This document shows positions 7,973-17,496 of a stretch of 64,000 nucleotides of DNA, one piece after another. The notes beneath the pieces are model-generated. The model was not told the origin of the DNA. It was given only the letters and a program-made list of their open reading frames with translations, and made no database searches. Source of the DNA: Streptomyces vilmorinianum (lineage in GTDB: Bacteria > Actinomycetota > Actinomycetes > Streptomycetales > Streptomycetaceae); assembly GCF_005517195.1 (NCBI RefSeq), contig NZ_CP040244.1, positions 6,652,001-6,716,000 of the forward strand, given 5' to 3'. The translations under genes were made by a program, and so were the position numbers. How positions within the stretch are numbered: position 1 is the first letter of the stretch; each line of letters begins with the position of its first letter.

Positions 7973-8862
7973 GCGGCGACGAGCCCCTGGACCCGGCGGA
8001 GCTTCTTCATGGGGCCGAGCTCGGACTCGTACACCTTCTTGACGCCGTCGCCGAGCGCGGTCTCGATGGTGCGGATGTCGCGGACCAGGCGCTGCAGGCC
8101 CTGCGGCTCGACGGAGGCGGCCTGGTCGGAGCCCCACATCGCGCGGTCGAGGGTGATGTGGCGCTCGACGAAGGTGGCGCCGAGGGCGACGGCGGCCAGC
8201 GTGGTCTGCAGGCCGGTCTCGTGGCCGGAGTAGCCGATCGGGACGTTCGGGTACTCCTCCTTCAGCGTGTCGATCACGCGGAGGTTGAGCTCCTCGGCCT
8301 TGGCCGGGTAGGTCGAGGTCGCGTGGCAGAGCAGGATGTTGTCCGAGCCGAGGACCTCGACCGCGTGGCGGATCTGCTTCGGGGTGGACATGCCGGTGGA
8401 GAGGATGACCGTGCGGCCGGTGGCGCGCAGGGCGCGCAGCAGCTCGTCGTCCGTGAGGGAGGCGGAGGCGACCTTGTGGGCCGGGACGTCGAACTTCTCC
8501 AGGAACGCGACGGCCTCGGTGTCCCACGGGGAGGCGAACCAGTCGATGCCGCGCTTCTTGCAGTGCTCGTCGATGGCGCGGTACTCGTCCTCGCCGAACT
8601 CCACACGGTGGCGGTAGTCGATGTACGTCATCCGGCCCCAGGGGGTGTCGCGCTCGATGTCCCACTGGTCGCGCGGGGTGCAGATCTCGGGGGTCCGCTT
8701 CTGGAACTTCACGGCGTCGCAGCCGGCGTCGGCGGCGACGTCGATGAGCGCGAGGGCGTTGTCGAGCTCGCCGTTGTGGTTGATGCCGATCTCACCGGTG
8801 ACGTATACGGGCTGTCCCGGGCCGGCGGTCTTGCTGCCGAAGGTGCGCGTGCGCGTGTTCAT
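7969..8862 (-). CDS. NeuB-type nonulosonic-acid (sialic acid / Kdn) synthase, no SAF domain
   Basis: This 297-residue TIM-barrel enzyme belongs to the NeuB/NANS family, which condenses phosphoenolpyruvate with a hexose (or its 6-phosphate) to give a nonulosonic acid. Visible motifs are VTGEIGINHNGELDNA, DAVKFQKRTPE, DWFASPWDTEAV, VILSTGMST, LCHATSTYPAK, IGYSGHE and GATFVERHITLDR. Family members usually carry a C-terminal antifreeze-like SAF domain of about 60 residues; here the protein ends just after MKKLRRVQGLVAA, so that domain is missing. The neighbouring synthetase carries a phosphatase domain, which suggests a 9-phosphate intermediate. The start is ATG 8862, 14 bases after the synthetase stop. 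Confidence 0.88.
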   Translation of the reverse strand: MNTRTRTFGSKTAGPGQPVYVTGEIGINHNGELDNALALIDVAADAGCDAVKFQKRTPEICTPRDQWDIERDTPWGRMTYIDYRHRVEFGEDEYRAIDEHCKKRGIDWFASPWDTEAVAFLEKFDVPAHKVASASLTDDELLRALRATGRTVILSTGMSTPKQIRHAVEVLGSDNILLCHATSTYPAKAEELNLRVIDTLKEEYPNVPIGYSGHETGLQTTLAAVALGATFVERHITLDRAMWGSDQAASVEPQGLQRLVRDIRTIETALGDGVKKVYESELGPMKKLRRVQGLVAA

Positions 8863-8876
8863 GTTCTTGGCGTTCC

Positions 8877-10253
8877 TTACGCGTTGGGGGTGTGGAGCTC
8901 GGGTCCGAGAAGCCAGGCCGCGATCTCGCGGACAGCACCGGAACCACCGGGGGTGAGGGTCACCGCGCGGGCGGCGGCCCGTACGGAGTCGTGGGCGCTC
9001 GCCACCGCGACGGGCCAGCCGACGAGGTGGAAGCACGGGAGGTCGTTGACGTCGTTGCCGGCGTAGAGCACGCGCTGGGGGTCGATCCCCTGCTCCTCGC
9101 ACCACTGCTTGAGGGCGAGGTCCTTGCGGTCGATGCCGTGCAGGACGGGGATGTTCAGCTTGCGGGCGCGGGCGGCGACGACGGCGTTCTGCTCGGTGGA
9201 GAGGATCAGGACCGGCAGTCCGGCGCGGCGCAGGGCGGCGATGCCGAGGCCGTCGCCGCGGTGCGCGGAGACGAACTCGCGTCCCTCGGCGTCGAGATGG
9301 ACCCGGTCGTCGGTCTGGGTGCCGTCGAAGTCGAGAACCACGGCGTCGATGTCGTCGAGACCGGGCGTCATGGGGGTGTCGAGCAGCGGTGCGAGCGCGC
9401 GGGCGCGGGCGAGGTCGTGCGGGTCGTCGATCTCCAGGACCCGGGCGGGGTCGGTGACGACGAGGGCGGTGCGTCCGAAGAAGCGGTGCCGGTGGGTACG
9501 GAAGCCCTCGGCGGCCATCGCGTAGGCGGCGCCGGTCTCCAGGTACTCGGCCTCCCGGTCCTGGCGGCGGGGGCGGTGGGCCTTGTCGTGGTTGACGCCG
9601 TACGCCCCGGCGGCGGGCACGGTCGGCGTTCCCGCGTCCGTGGCGGTCGGCTCGGCGGCGCTCACCTCGGCGGTCGGCTCGGTGGCGGTCGGCTCGGTGG
9701 CGGTCACCTCGGCGGCGGTCACCTCGGCGGTCGGCTCGGCGGCGGTCGGCTCGGCGGTGAGCTGCGCGCCGTCGGAGGCGGGCTCCGGGCGCCCCGCGGG
9801 CGCGGGCGCGGCCTCGCGCCACAGGAAGCCGTGGGTCGGGGCCGCCGTGAAGGCGGTGTCGGCGCCACCGGTGGTGATCTTCTCGACGGTGCCGTTCACC
9901 TCCTCCGGCGTGAGGAAGGGGCTCGTGCACTGGACCAGGAGGACCACGTCCACGCGGCGGCCGCTCGTGGCCTCGAAGGCGTCCATCGCGTGCAGGACCG
10001 CCGACTCGCTGGTCGCCGTGTCGCCCGCGATCGACGCCGGGCGGTGGATCGCCTCCGCGCCGGCCGACCGGGCCTCCGCCGCGATCGCCGCGTCGTCCGT
10101 GGAGACGACGACGTCGGTGACCAGCCGGGCGCCGAGGCAGGCGCGGATCGCGCGGGAGACCAGCGGGACACCCGCCACCGGGGCGAGGTTCTTGGCGGGG
10201 ACGCCCTTGGAGCCGCCCCTCGCCGGGATGACGGCCAGCACGGTCGTGGTCAT
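8877..10253 (-). CDS. Acylneuraminate cytidylyltransferase fused to HAD phosphatase
   Basis: This 458-residue bifunctional protein has a CMP-nonulosonate synthetase domain at about residues 1-290: LAVIPARGGSKGVPAKNLAPVAG binds nucleotide, followed by VVVSTDDAAIA and LLVQCTSPF. A KDO8P-phosphatase-like HAD domain occupies about residues 310-458, with the DxDGT motif in VVLDFDGTQTDD, VLILSTEQN and YAGNDVNDLPC. The inferred role is to remove the 9-phosphate and then activate the sugar with CTP. Between roughly residues 155 and 220 the cytidylyltransferase is interrupted by an Ala/Glu/Pro/Thr repeat (units such as TAEPT, ATEPT and AEVTA). The ATG at 10253 shares one base with the upstream TGA. 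Confidence 0.9.
   Translation of the reverse strand: MTTTVLAVIPARGGSKGVPAKNLAPVAGVPLVSRAIRACLGARLVTDVVVSTDDAAIAAEARSAGAEAIHRPASIAGDTATSESAVLHAMDAFEATSGRRVDVVLLVQCTSPFLTPEEVNGTVEKITTGGADTAFTAAPTHGFLWREAAPAPAGRPEPASDGAQLTAEPTAAEPTAEVTAAEVTATEPTATEPTAEVSAAEPTATDAGTPTVPAAGAYGVNHDKAHRPRRQDREAEYLETGAAYAMAAEGFRTHRHRFFGRTALVVTDPARVLEIDDPHDLARARALAPLLDTPMTPGLDDIDAVVLDFDGTQTDDRVHLDAEGREFVSAHRGDGLGIAALRRAGLPVLILSTEQNAVVAARARKLNIPVLHGIDRKDLALKQWCEEQGIDPQRVLYAGNDVNDLPCFHLVGWPVAVASAHDSVRAAARAVTLTPGGSGAVREIAAWLLGPELHTPNA
9620..9765. repeat. Minisatellite-like repeat inside the cytidylyltransferase gene
   Basis: Imperfect 12- to 18-base units built from CTCGGCGGTCGG and CTCGGTGGCGGTCA repeat about nine times. 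They encode the Ala/Glu/Pro/Thr linker within the synthetase domain. All units are multiples of three, so copy-number change keeps the frame. Confidence 0.7.
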
Positions 10254-11536
10254 CAGAGTTCTCCAAGACGGCGGATGACGGGGGCCACGCGCTGCACGCC
10301 GTGGCGGTACGCGCCCCGCGCCGCCTCCCGGACGATCCGGCGCAGCCCGCTGTCGCGGGGCTCCGGCGCGGTCACGTCGAGGCGGTGGCGGGCGAGGATC
10401 CCGGGCAGGTACCCGGGAGCCGTCTCCGCTGTGTAGTAGGGGGTGATCGGGGGCAGCGCGGGGCCCGCGAGGAGTGCGGCGACCCGTGCCCGGGCCGCGT
10501 CGAAGGCGGTCTCGTACGAGCCCTCGGGGGCGACGCCCTGCCGGTCGAGCCACTCCTTGTCCGGCTCCGGGCGCACGTCCGCGTCGAGCCGGTCGAAGGA
10601 GGTCAGCAGCCCCGAGCCGATGAAGTGGTGGTTGCCGAGGACCTCGCGCACACCCAGGTCGGTGAGGATCGCCGTGGGGATGCGCCGGTGCAGCGCTTCG
10701 AGGGCGGCCGTCGAGGAGACCGTGACCAGCAGGTCGGTGCGGTCCAGGACCTCGCCCATGTGCCCGTAGACCAGGCGGAAGTTGGGCGGGGTGTCCAGAT
10801 CGCGTACGAGCTTCTGGTACGGCAGCTCCTCCAGGTGCGTCGTGTGCTCGCCCGGCTTGGAGCGGAGCTTGAGCAGCACCTCCCGCCCCGGGTGCAGCCG
10901 GGCGTGCTCGACGAGCCTGCGGAGCAGGTACGTACGGTCGGCCCGGGTGACCGGCACGGACGGCTGGGCGGCGAAGACGAGGGTGTCCCGGCCGGCCTCG
11001 GGAGCGTAGGGCGCGCCGCCGAGGAACGGCAGCGCGGCCTCCACCACCGAGGCGGCGTCGGCGCCCACTCCCTCGTACACGGCGCGGAAACGCTCCGCGT
11101 CGTGGCGGGAGTTGGCGAGGACGACGTCCGCGCCGTGGCGCAGCAGCAGCCCGTCGGCGAGCTTCTCGTAGACGACCCCGACGTAGCCGGTGACGACCAC
11201 CGGGCGGCGTTCCAGGGCCAGTTCGGCGATTCCCTCCAGGACGGCCCGGACCGTGCCACCGACGAGGGCGAGCACGACGACGTCGTAGCCCTCCCCGCGG
11301 GCCGCGGCGTCCCGTACCTCACGGAGGAACTCCGCGCCCGTCACCTCGCGCGGGGGGAGTTGGGAGGCCCCGGTCTCGGCGAGCTGGCGCGCGGTCGGCG
11401 TGGCCCGGCCCCGGAGGACGAAGCCGGTGGGCTCGGCGGCCGCGATACGGCGTGCGGTGAGCGCGCCCCATTTCCACCGGGTGTCGGAGTCGGCGAGTAC
11501 GGCGACGCGTACCGCTTCTTTGGTACTTGCTGGCAC
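10253..11536 (-). CDS. DUF6716-like putative glycosyltransferase of the wall-polymer cluster
   Basis: This 427-residue protein has a Rossmann-type N-terminus (VRVAVLADSDTRWKWGALTARRI). Later segments are GYVGVVYEKLADGLLLRHGADVVLANS, VFAAQPSVP, LLKLRSKPGEHTTH and LLVTVSSTAALEALHRRIPTAIL, which look like GT-B or polysialyltransferase-type nucleotide-sugar motifs. I tentatively place it in the DUF6716 putative glycosyltransferase group on recollection only. It is first in the minus-strand operon. The start is GTG 11536; there is no Shine-Dalgarno, and TAGCGT sits seven bases upstream, so a leaderless mRNA is likely. The role is inferred from context. Confidence 0.75.
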   Translation of the reverse strand: MPASTKEAVRVAVLADSDTRWKWGALTARRIAAAEPTGFVLRGRATPTARQLAETGASQLPPREVTGAEFLREVRDAAARGEGYDVVVLALVGGTVRAVLEGIAELALERRPVVVTGYVGVVYEKLADGLLLRHGADVVLANSRHDAERFRAVYEGVGADAASVVEAALPFLGGAPYAPEAGRDTLVFAAQPSVPVTRADRTYLLRRLVEHARLHPGREVLLKLRSKPGEHTTHLEELPYQKLVRDLDTPPNFRLVYGHMGEVLDRTDLLVTVSSTAALEALHRRIPTAILTDLGVREVLGNHHFIGSGLLTSFDRLDADVRPEPDKEWLDRQGVAPEGSYETAFDAARARVAALLAGPALPPITPYYTAETAPGYLPGILARHRLDVTAPEPRDSGLRRIVREAARGAYRHGVQRVAPVIRRLGEL

Positions 11537-11723
11537 GTCGAGGACGCTAGAGAGGCATTTCGTTTCCCGGCCCAACTGGGCCACAACAAACGGTGAACAG
11601 AGCCTGCCCGCATTCTGAAAACGGATGGGATCGGGGGCGGTTAAGGCGCCCGCCGCTTTGTGTTCACCGAACATCCCTCTGTCGGCCAGAACGAATGCCG
11701 GGGCGGCGCCTAGCGTCGGCCGG
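11537..11723. promoter_or_regulatory. Divergent promoter region of the two wall-polymer operons, both leaderless
   Basis: Each divergent gene starts with GTG exactly seven bases after a TAGCGT hexamer: minus strand 11549-11544 before GTG 11536 (seven bases CCTCGAC follow the hexamer), and plus strand 11711-11716 before GTG 11724 (CGGCCGG follows). Neither has a Shine-Dalgarno. The rest of this 187-base gap is comparatively AT-rich and contains no gene I can support. Confidence 0.55.
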
Positions 11724-12728
11724 GTGGTCAAGCTCTCCGTCGTCGTGCCGTTCTTCAACGTGCAGACATATGCCCCCGACACCCTCACAAGCCTGCGTGC
11801 CAACGCCCGTGAGGACTTCGAGTTCCTTCTCGTCGACGACTGCTCGACGGACGGGACCCCGGAGCTCCTCGAACGGGCCGCGCGCGAGATCCCGGGGGCC
11901 GTCCTCCTCAGACACGAACAGAACGAGGGGCTCGCCACCGCGCGCAACACCGGACTCGACGCGGCCCGTGGCCAGTACCTCGCCTTTCTCGACGGGGACG
12001 ACTGGCTCTCACCCGGCCACTACGCCCGTCTCGTCGCCTCCATGGACGAGCTGGGCTGCGACTTCCTCCGTACCGACCATGTGCGGTGCACGGGACGCAG
12101 CAGGTCGGTGCGCCGGTCCCCGATCGGGCGGCGCGGCGAGGTGCTGCGCCCCCGGGACGCGATCCTGCCGGCCGACCGGACGACCTCGGTGGACTATCCG
12201 TACGCCTGGGCGGGGATGTACCACCGGCGGCTGCTCGACCGCGGACTGCTGCACTTCACCCCGGGGCTGCGGACGGCGGAGGACCGGCCCTGGATCTGGA
12301 GGCTGCACCGGGAGGCGGAGTCCTTCGCCGCGGTGAGCACACTCGGAATCTTCTACCGGCGTGGAGTGTCCACATCGCTGACGCAGATCGGCGACATCCG
12401 GCAACTGGATTTCATCCGCGCATTCGACCAGGTGATCGAGGAAACGGCGAAAGACGTGGATGCGGACCGGCTTCTCCCGAAGGCCGTCCGGACCTATTGC
12501 GCGCTTATTTCGCACCACGTCTCCTCCATTGAACGATTCGAACCGGCGGTGGCGAAGAAATTGCGCTCGATGAGTGCGGCGGCGCTGCGGCGCATGCCGC
12601 AGGACGTGCTCGGCGAGGCGCTGGCCTCGATGGACGAGCAGCGGGCGGTCGTGCTGCGCAAGCTGCGCCGCCGCCGCGCGGGGACGGTCTCCCTCCCGCA
12701 GATCTCGGGCTCGGGGGTCGCCGCGTGA
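11724..12728 (+). CDS. Family 2 glycosyltransferase
   Basis: This 334-residue GT-A fold enzyme opens with VKLSVVVPFFNVQTYAPDTL, followed by LLVDDCSTDGTPELL, EGLATARNTGLDAARG and the DxD-type metal site YLAFLDGDDWLSPGHY near residue 95. TPGLRTAEDRPWIWRLH near residue 190 gives the ED acceptor-side motif. It probably transfers a hexose in the wall-polymer pathway, with donor and acceptor unknown. The start is GTG 11724, leaderless, since starting earlier would add a segment unlike the family. Its stop overlaps the start of the next gene (GTGA). Confidence 0.88.
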   Translation: MVKLSVVVPFFNVQTYAPDTLTSLRANAREDFEFLLVDDCSTDGTPELLERAAREIPGAVLLRHEQNEGLATARNTGLDAARGQYLAFLDGDDWLSPGHYARLVASMDELGCDFLRTDHVRCTGRSRSVRRSPIGRRGEVLRPRDAILPADRTTSVDYPYAWAGMYHRRLLDRGLLHFTPGLRTAEDRPWIWRLHREAESFAAVSTLGIFYRRGVSTSLTQIGDIRQLDFIRAFDQVIEETAKDVDADRLLPKAVRTYCALISHHVSSIERFEPAVAKKLRSMSAAALRRMPQDVLGEALASMDEQRAVVLRKLRRRRAGTVSLPQISGSGVAA

Positions 12729-14074
12729 GCACCACCCGGACCACCCAGATCTTCTACGCCTCCACGCTGTACGGCGCGACGACGCTGGCCGCCGCCCTGG
12801 ACAGCGGCTGCTTCGGCCCGGCCGACCGGCGGCTGCTGCTGGTCGGCAACAACGCGGCGGTGCCGGAGACGACCCCGGCACTGGACCGGATGCCCGGCTT
12901 CGAGCGGCTGCGCGGCCGCTTCGACGCCGTGCTGTCCTGGAACGAGGCGATCTCCCCGCTCCACCCCTCCGGCTGGACGCCGCGCGCGGACGACCTGCCC
13001 CTGCTCGAACGCCATCTGCGGCTGCTGTGGGGGCTGGGCGACGACCGGCTCGAGATCGCCCTGGAATCGGTGCAGGTGGCGCCGGCCCTGACGATCGCCC
13101 GGCTGTTCCCCGAGGCCGCGCTCGATGTGTACGCGGACGGGCTGATGAGCTACGGCCCGACCCGTAACAAGATCGACCCGCTGGTCGGCGAGCGGGTGCG
13201 CCGGCTGCTCCATCTCGACCTGGTGCCCGGGCTCGCGCCGCTGCTGCTCGGGGAGTTCGGGGCGAGGGCCGAGGTGGTGCCGACGGAGGCGTTCACGAAG
13301 GTGGTCGCCGAGCTGGCGGACGCGGTCGCCGGCCCGGAGGAGGGTCCGGCGCTGCTGCTCGGCCAGTACCTGGCGGCCCTCTCCCTGCTCAGCCCGGCCG
13401 AGGAGGAGGAGTTGCACGTACGGATGGTCCGAGGCGCGGTCGCGCGCGGGCACCGGCGGCTCGTCTTCAAGCCGCATCCCACGGCCCCGGACGCCTGGAC
13501 GCGGCGCCTGGCGCGGGAGGCGGAGGCGCTCGGCGCCGAACTGACCGTCCTCGACCGGCCCGTGCTCGCCGAGGTCGTGTACCGGGAGCAGCGCCCGGCG
13601 CTCGTGGTGGGCTGCTTCTCCACGGCGCTGATGACGGCGCGCACCTTCTACGGGATCCCGGTGGCCCGGGTCGGCACCCGGACGCTCCTGGACCGGCTGA
13701 CCCCGTACCAGAACAGCAACCGCATCCCGGCCACCCTCGTCGACGCGCTCGTCCCGGACCTGGAGGAGGGCGCGGCCCGGGCGGTGGAGGCCCGGGCGGT
13801 GGAGGCCCGGGCGGTGGAGGTGCTGGACGCGGAGGCGCTGGCGGGCCTGGTCGCGGCGGTCGGCTTCGCGATGCAGCCCAAGGTCCGCGCGGACCTGCGG
13901 GGCGCGGCGGTCCGTCACCTGTCGGGGCCGCTCGCCGAACGGACCCGCCCCTACTTCAAGCGCCGCCGTCTCACCGTCCTGGGCCTCCCGGGCGGCCTTC
14001 CGGTCCCCCGCCACCCCAGGGTCCGCCGCCTGGCCCGACGGGCCCTGCGCCTGAAGCGGGCCCTGGCCACATGA
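12725..14074 (+). CDS. Second polysialyltransferase-like protein of the cluster
   Basis: This 449-residue protein has the layout of the alpha-2,8-polysialyltransferase family: TQIFYASTLYGATTLAAAL at the N-terminus, VYADGLMSYGPTRN near residue 140, LVFKPHPTAP near residue 250 and VVGCFSTALMTAR near residue 300. The KPHP and FST-type motifs fit a CMP-sugar-dependent polymerase. A tandem AVEAR-AVEAR-AVE repeat lies near residue 360. The last 60 residues are strongly basic (RPYFKRRRL, RRLARRALRLKRAL), possibly for membrane association. It is coupled to the GT2 gene by a GTGA overlap. The division of labour with the 6722-7972 protein is unknown. Confidence 0.75.
   Translation: MSTTRTTQIFYASTLYGATTLAAALDSGCFGPADRRLLLVGNNAAVPETTPALDRMPGFERLRGRFDAVLSWNEAISPLHPSGWTPRADDLPLLERHLRLLWGLGDDRLEIALESVQVAPALTIARLFPEAALDVYADGLMSYGPTRNKIDPLVGERVRRLLHLDLVPGLAPLLLGEFGARAEVVPTEAFTKVVAELADAVAGPEEGPALLLGQYLAALSLLSPAEEEELHVRMVRGAVARGHRRLVFKPHPTAPDAWTRRLAREAEALGAELTVLDRPVLAEVVYREQRPALVVGCFSTALMTARTFYGIPVARVGTRTLLDRLTPYQNSNRIPATLVDALVPDLEEGAARAVEARAVEARAVEVLDAEALAGLVAAVGFAMQPKVRADLRGAAVRHLSGPLAERTRPYFKRRRLTVLGLPGGLPVPRHPRVRRLARRALRLKRALAT
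13782..13820. repeat. Tandem 15-bp repeat in the polysialyltransferase-like gene
   Basis: Two and a half copies of a 15-base unit (GCCCGGGCGGTGGAG) encode the AVEAR repeats. The unit length preserves the frame. Confidence 0.75.
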
Positions 14075-14079
14075 GAGGC

Positions 14080-14133
14080 GGGCCCACCCGGGCGTACCGA
14101 GTGGCGTGCCGGGTGGGCGTACCGGGTGGGCCC
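14080..14133. terminator. Bidirectional terminator between convergent genes
   Basis: Arms GGGCCCACCCGG (14080-14091) and CCGGGTGGGCCC (14122-14133) are perfect complements around a 30-base loop that holds another CCGGGTGGG copy, allowing alternative pairings. It lies just after the plus-strand stop at 14074 and before the minus-strand stop at 14148. Confidence 0.75.
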
Positions 14134-14147
14134 CTGTGGTTCGGCGG

Positions 14148-14969
14148 CTACGCGCGCGTGACCGGCTCCTGGAGCTCCGTCACCCACTTCGCCGTGTCGT
14201 CCGGGCACTCCAGGTACAGCTCCCTGGCGTAGCCCGCCGACCGGTACCCGTTCGCGTCGATCCAGGTGGCCAGGGTCTGCGCGGTCGGCAGGATGTCGTC
14301 CATCGGGCCGCGGTGGACGACCGTCGCCGCCTCCTCCAGGCCCGGCAGGACGACGACCTCGACGCCCTCCGCCTCCGTGCCGTCGGGGACGGTCATGCCG
14401 GCGTGGACGACGACCGAGCCGTCGCCGGCGCCCGCGTCCTCGTAGTACGCGATCCCGGGGCCGAACCCGGTGACGCCCGCGGCCCGCAGGCGGTCGCACA
14501 GCTCGTCGTACAGGGGCTGGATGACCGGGCCGATGTCGTCCGGTCCGAAGCTCGCGGCGACCCCGCTCAGCTCGGCCAGGCGTACGGGCGGAACCTTCTT
14601 GATCACGACGTCCTGCGTGGACATGCGTCCCTCGCTCTCGATGGCTCGGAGCCGCGCGCCGACCTGGGCCAGCCGTCCCGCCGCCTCCGCCAGGGCCGTC
14701 TCCAGCTCGGCCTGGCGCAGCCGCAGCATCCCGCGCAGCTCCTCCGCGCCGACCTCCTCGTCGAGGATCGCCCCGACCTGGTCGAGGGTGAAGCCGAGCT
14801 CCTTGAGCGCGATGACGCGGTTGAGGCGGGCGAGCTGGTCCGCCTCGTAGAAGCGGTAGCCGCTGTGCGGGTCGACATGGGCCGGGCGCAGCAGTCCGAT
14901 GGCGTCGTAGTGGCGCAGCATGCGGACCGACACCCGCCCGTGCCGGGCGAAGTCTCCGATGGTGAACAT
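14148..14969 (-). CDS. MerR-family transcriptional regulator with effector-binding (GyrI-like) domain
   Basis: This 273-residue regulator has an N-terminal MerR winged helix: MFTIGDFARHGRVSVRMLRHYDAIGLLRPAHVDPHSGYRFY covers residues 1-41. A coiled-coil dimerisation helix spans about residues 75-115. The C-terminal half (residues 125-265) begins VVIKKVPPVRLAELSG and resembles the GyrI-like small-molecule-binding domain of BmrR/Rob type regulators. It probably senses a hydrophobic or cationic compound. The adjacent LysE-type exporter on the same strand is a plausible target. The start is ATG 14969 with AGGGGG five bases upstream. Confidence 0.88.
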   Translation of the reverse strand: MFTIGDFARHGRVSVRMLRHYDAIGLLRPAHVDPHSGYRFYEADQLARLNRVIALKELGFTLDQVGAILDEEVGAEELRGMLRLRQAELETALAEAAGRLAQVGARLRAIESEGRMSTQDVVIKKVPPVRLAELSGVAASFGPDDIGPVIQPLYDELCDRLRAAGVTGFGPGIAYYEDAGAGDGSVVVHAGMTVPDGTEAEGVEVVVLPGLEEAATVVHRGPMDDILPTAQTLATWIDANGYRSAGYARELYLECPDDTAKWVTELQEPVTRA

Positions 14970-15006
14970 GACGCCCCCTACGCAACGGCCTCACACGGTG
15001 TCAGGG

Positions 15007-15660
15007 TCAAGCACCGGCCAGCGAGAGCTTGGCCGCGAACCCGAGGAAGAGGGCGCCGGCGGCCGTCGTGGCCCCCGCCGAGAGCCGCCTGCGGCGCCGG
15101 AACGTGGCCGCCAGCCGCGTCCCGCCGAATATCAGCATCGTGAGGTAGAGGAAGCTGCCGAGCTGCAGCAGCGTGCCGAGGACGAGGAAGGACAGCGCCG
15201 GGTAGGCATAGCCGGGGTCCACGAACTGCACGAAGAACGAGACCATGAAGAGGATCGCCTTCGGGTTGAACAGGCTGATGATCAGCGCCCGGCGGTACGG
15301 GGCCTCCTCCTGACCGGCCGGGGCCGAGTCGGACTCCTCGACCGCCGTCTCCCCACGCGAACGCCACATCGACCAGGCCGCCCGGAGCATCCCGATCGCC
15401 ATCCAGCTCAGATAGCCCGCGCCCGCGTACTTCACGATCATGAAGAGCACCGGCGTGGTCTGGAGCAGCGAGGCCGCGCCCAGCGCCGACAGCGTCATCA
15501 GGACCGCGTCACCGGTGAAGACCCCGGCGGCGGCCTTGTAACCGGTCCGGGTGCCCTTACGGGCGGCGACGGACAGCACGTACAGCGAGTTCGGCCCCGG
15601 GAGAAGGATGATGAGGACGAGACCCGCGAGATAGGTCGGAAGATCGATGACACCCAGCAT
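15007..15660 (-). CDS. LysE-family amino-acid / metabolite exporter
   Basis: This 217-residue membrane protein is of the LysE/RhtB family. MLGVIDLPTYLAGLVLIILLPGPNSLYVLSVAARKG carries the family hallmark PGPN at about residues 22-25. About six hydrophobic segments follow, including AVLMTLSALGAASLLQTTPVLFMIVKYAGAGYL and ALIISLFNPKAILFMVSFFVQF, whose NPKA motif is also typical. I chose the ATG at 15660 because it matches the family N-terminus. A GTG at 15690 would lie inside an 11-base inverted repeat. The exported substrate is unknown. Confidence 0.85.
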   Translation of the reverse strand: MLGVIDLPTYLAGLVLIILLPGPNSLYVLSVAARKGTRTGYKAAAGVFTGDAVLMTLSALGAASLLQTTPVLFMIVKYAGAGYLSWMAIGMLRAAWSMWRSRGETAVEESDSAPAGQEEAPYRRALIISLFNPKAILFMVSFFVQFVDPGYAYPALSFLVLGTLLQLGSFLYLTMLIFGGTRLAATFRRRRRLSAGATTAAGALFLGFAAKLSLAGA

Positions 15661-15663
15661 GAG

Positions 15664-15695
15664 GCGGAGTGTCGCACGTGGGTACGACACTCCGC
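15664..15695. promoter_or_regulatory. Perfect 11-bp inverted repeat before the LysE gene
   Basis: Arms GCGGAGTGTCG (15664-15674) and CGACACTCCGC (15685-15695) flank a 10-base spacer. The element sits between the mutase stop (15709) and the LysE start (15660). It could be an operator or a hairpin terminator; it lacks a T-tract. Confidence 0.6.
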
Positions 15696-15708
15696 TGTGA
15701 CGTGCGGC

Positions 15709-17289
<1,581 letters not shown>

Positions 17290-17496
17290 CTGTTGTGCCT
17301 CCCGATAGACCTACTGAGTGGTATCGACCCTCGCGACGGACTGTAGCGGCGGCCGTGCGACCGGTGGAGGCCAGCACGCTGGGACCTTCCTCACAGGGCC
17401 TCTTTCACAGCATGCTCCGGACTTGCCTCAGGTGCGCAACCAAGAGGGCGCGGGAAGCATCCCTAGGTACACACACGACTTTCCCGGGGGAGAGAG

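Noticed and set aside
9620..9765. CRISPR-like repeat array
   Set aside because: Units are 12-18 bases, imperfect, without unique spacers, and lie in a coding frame.
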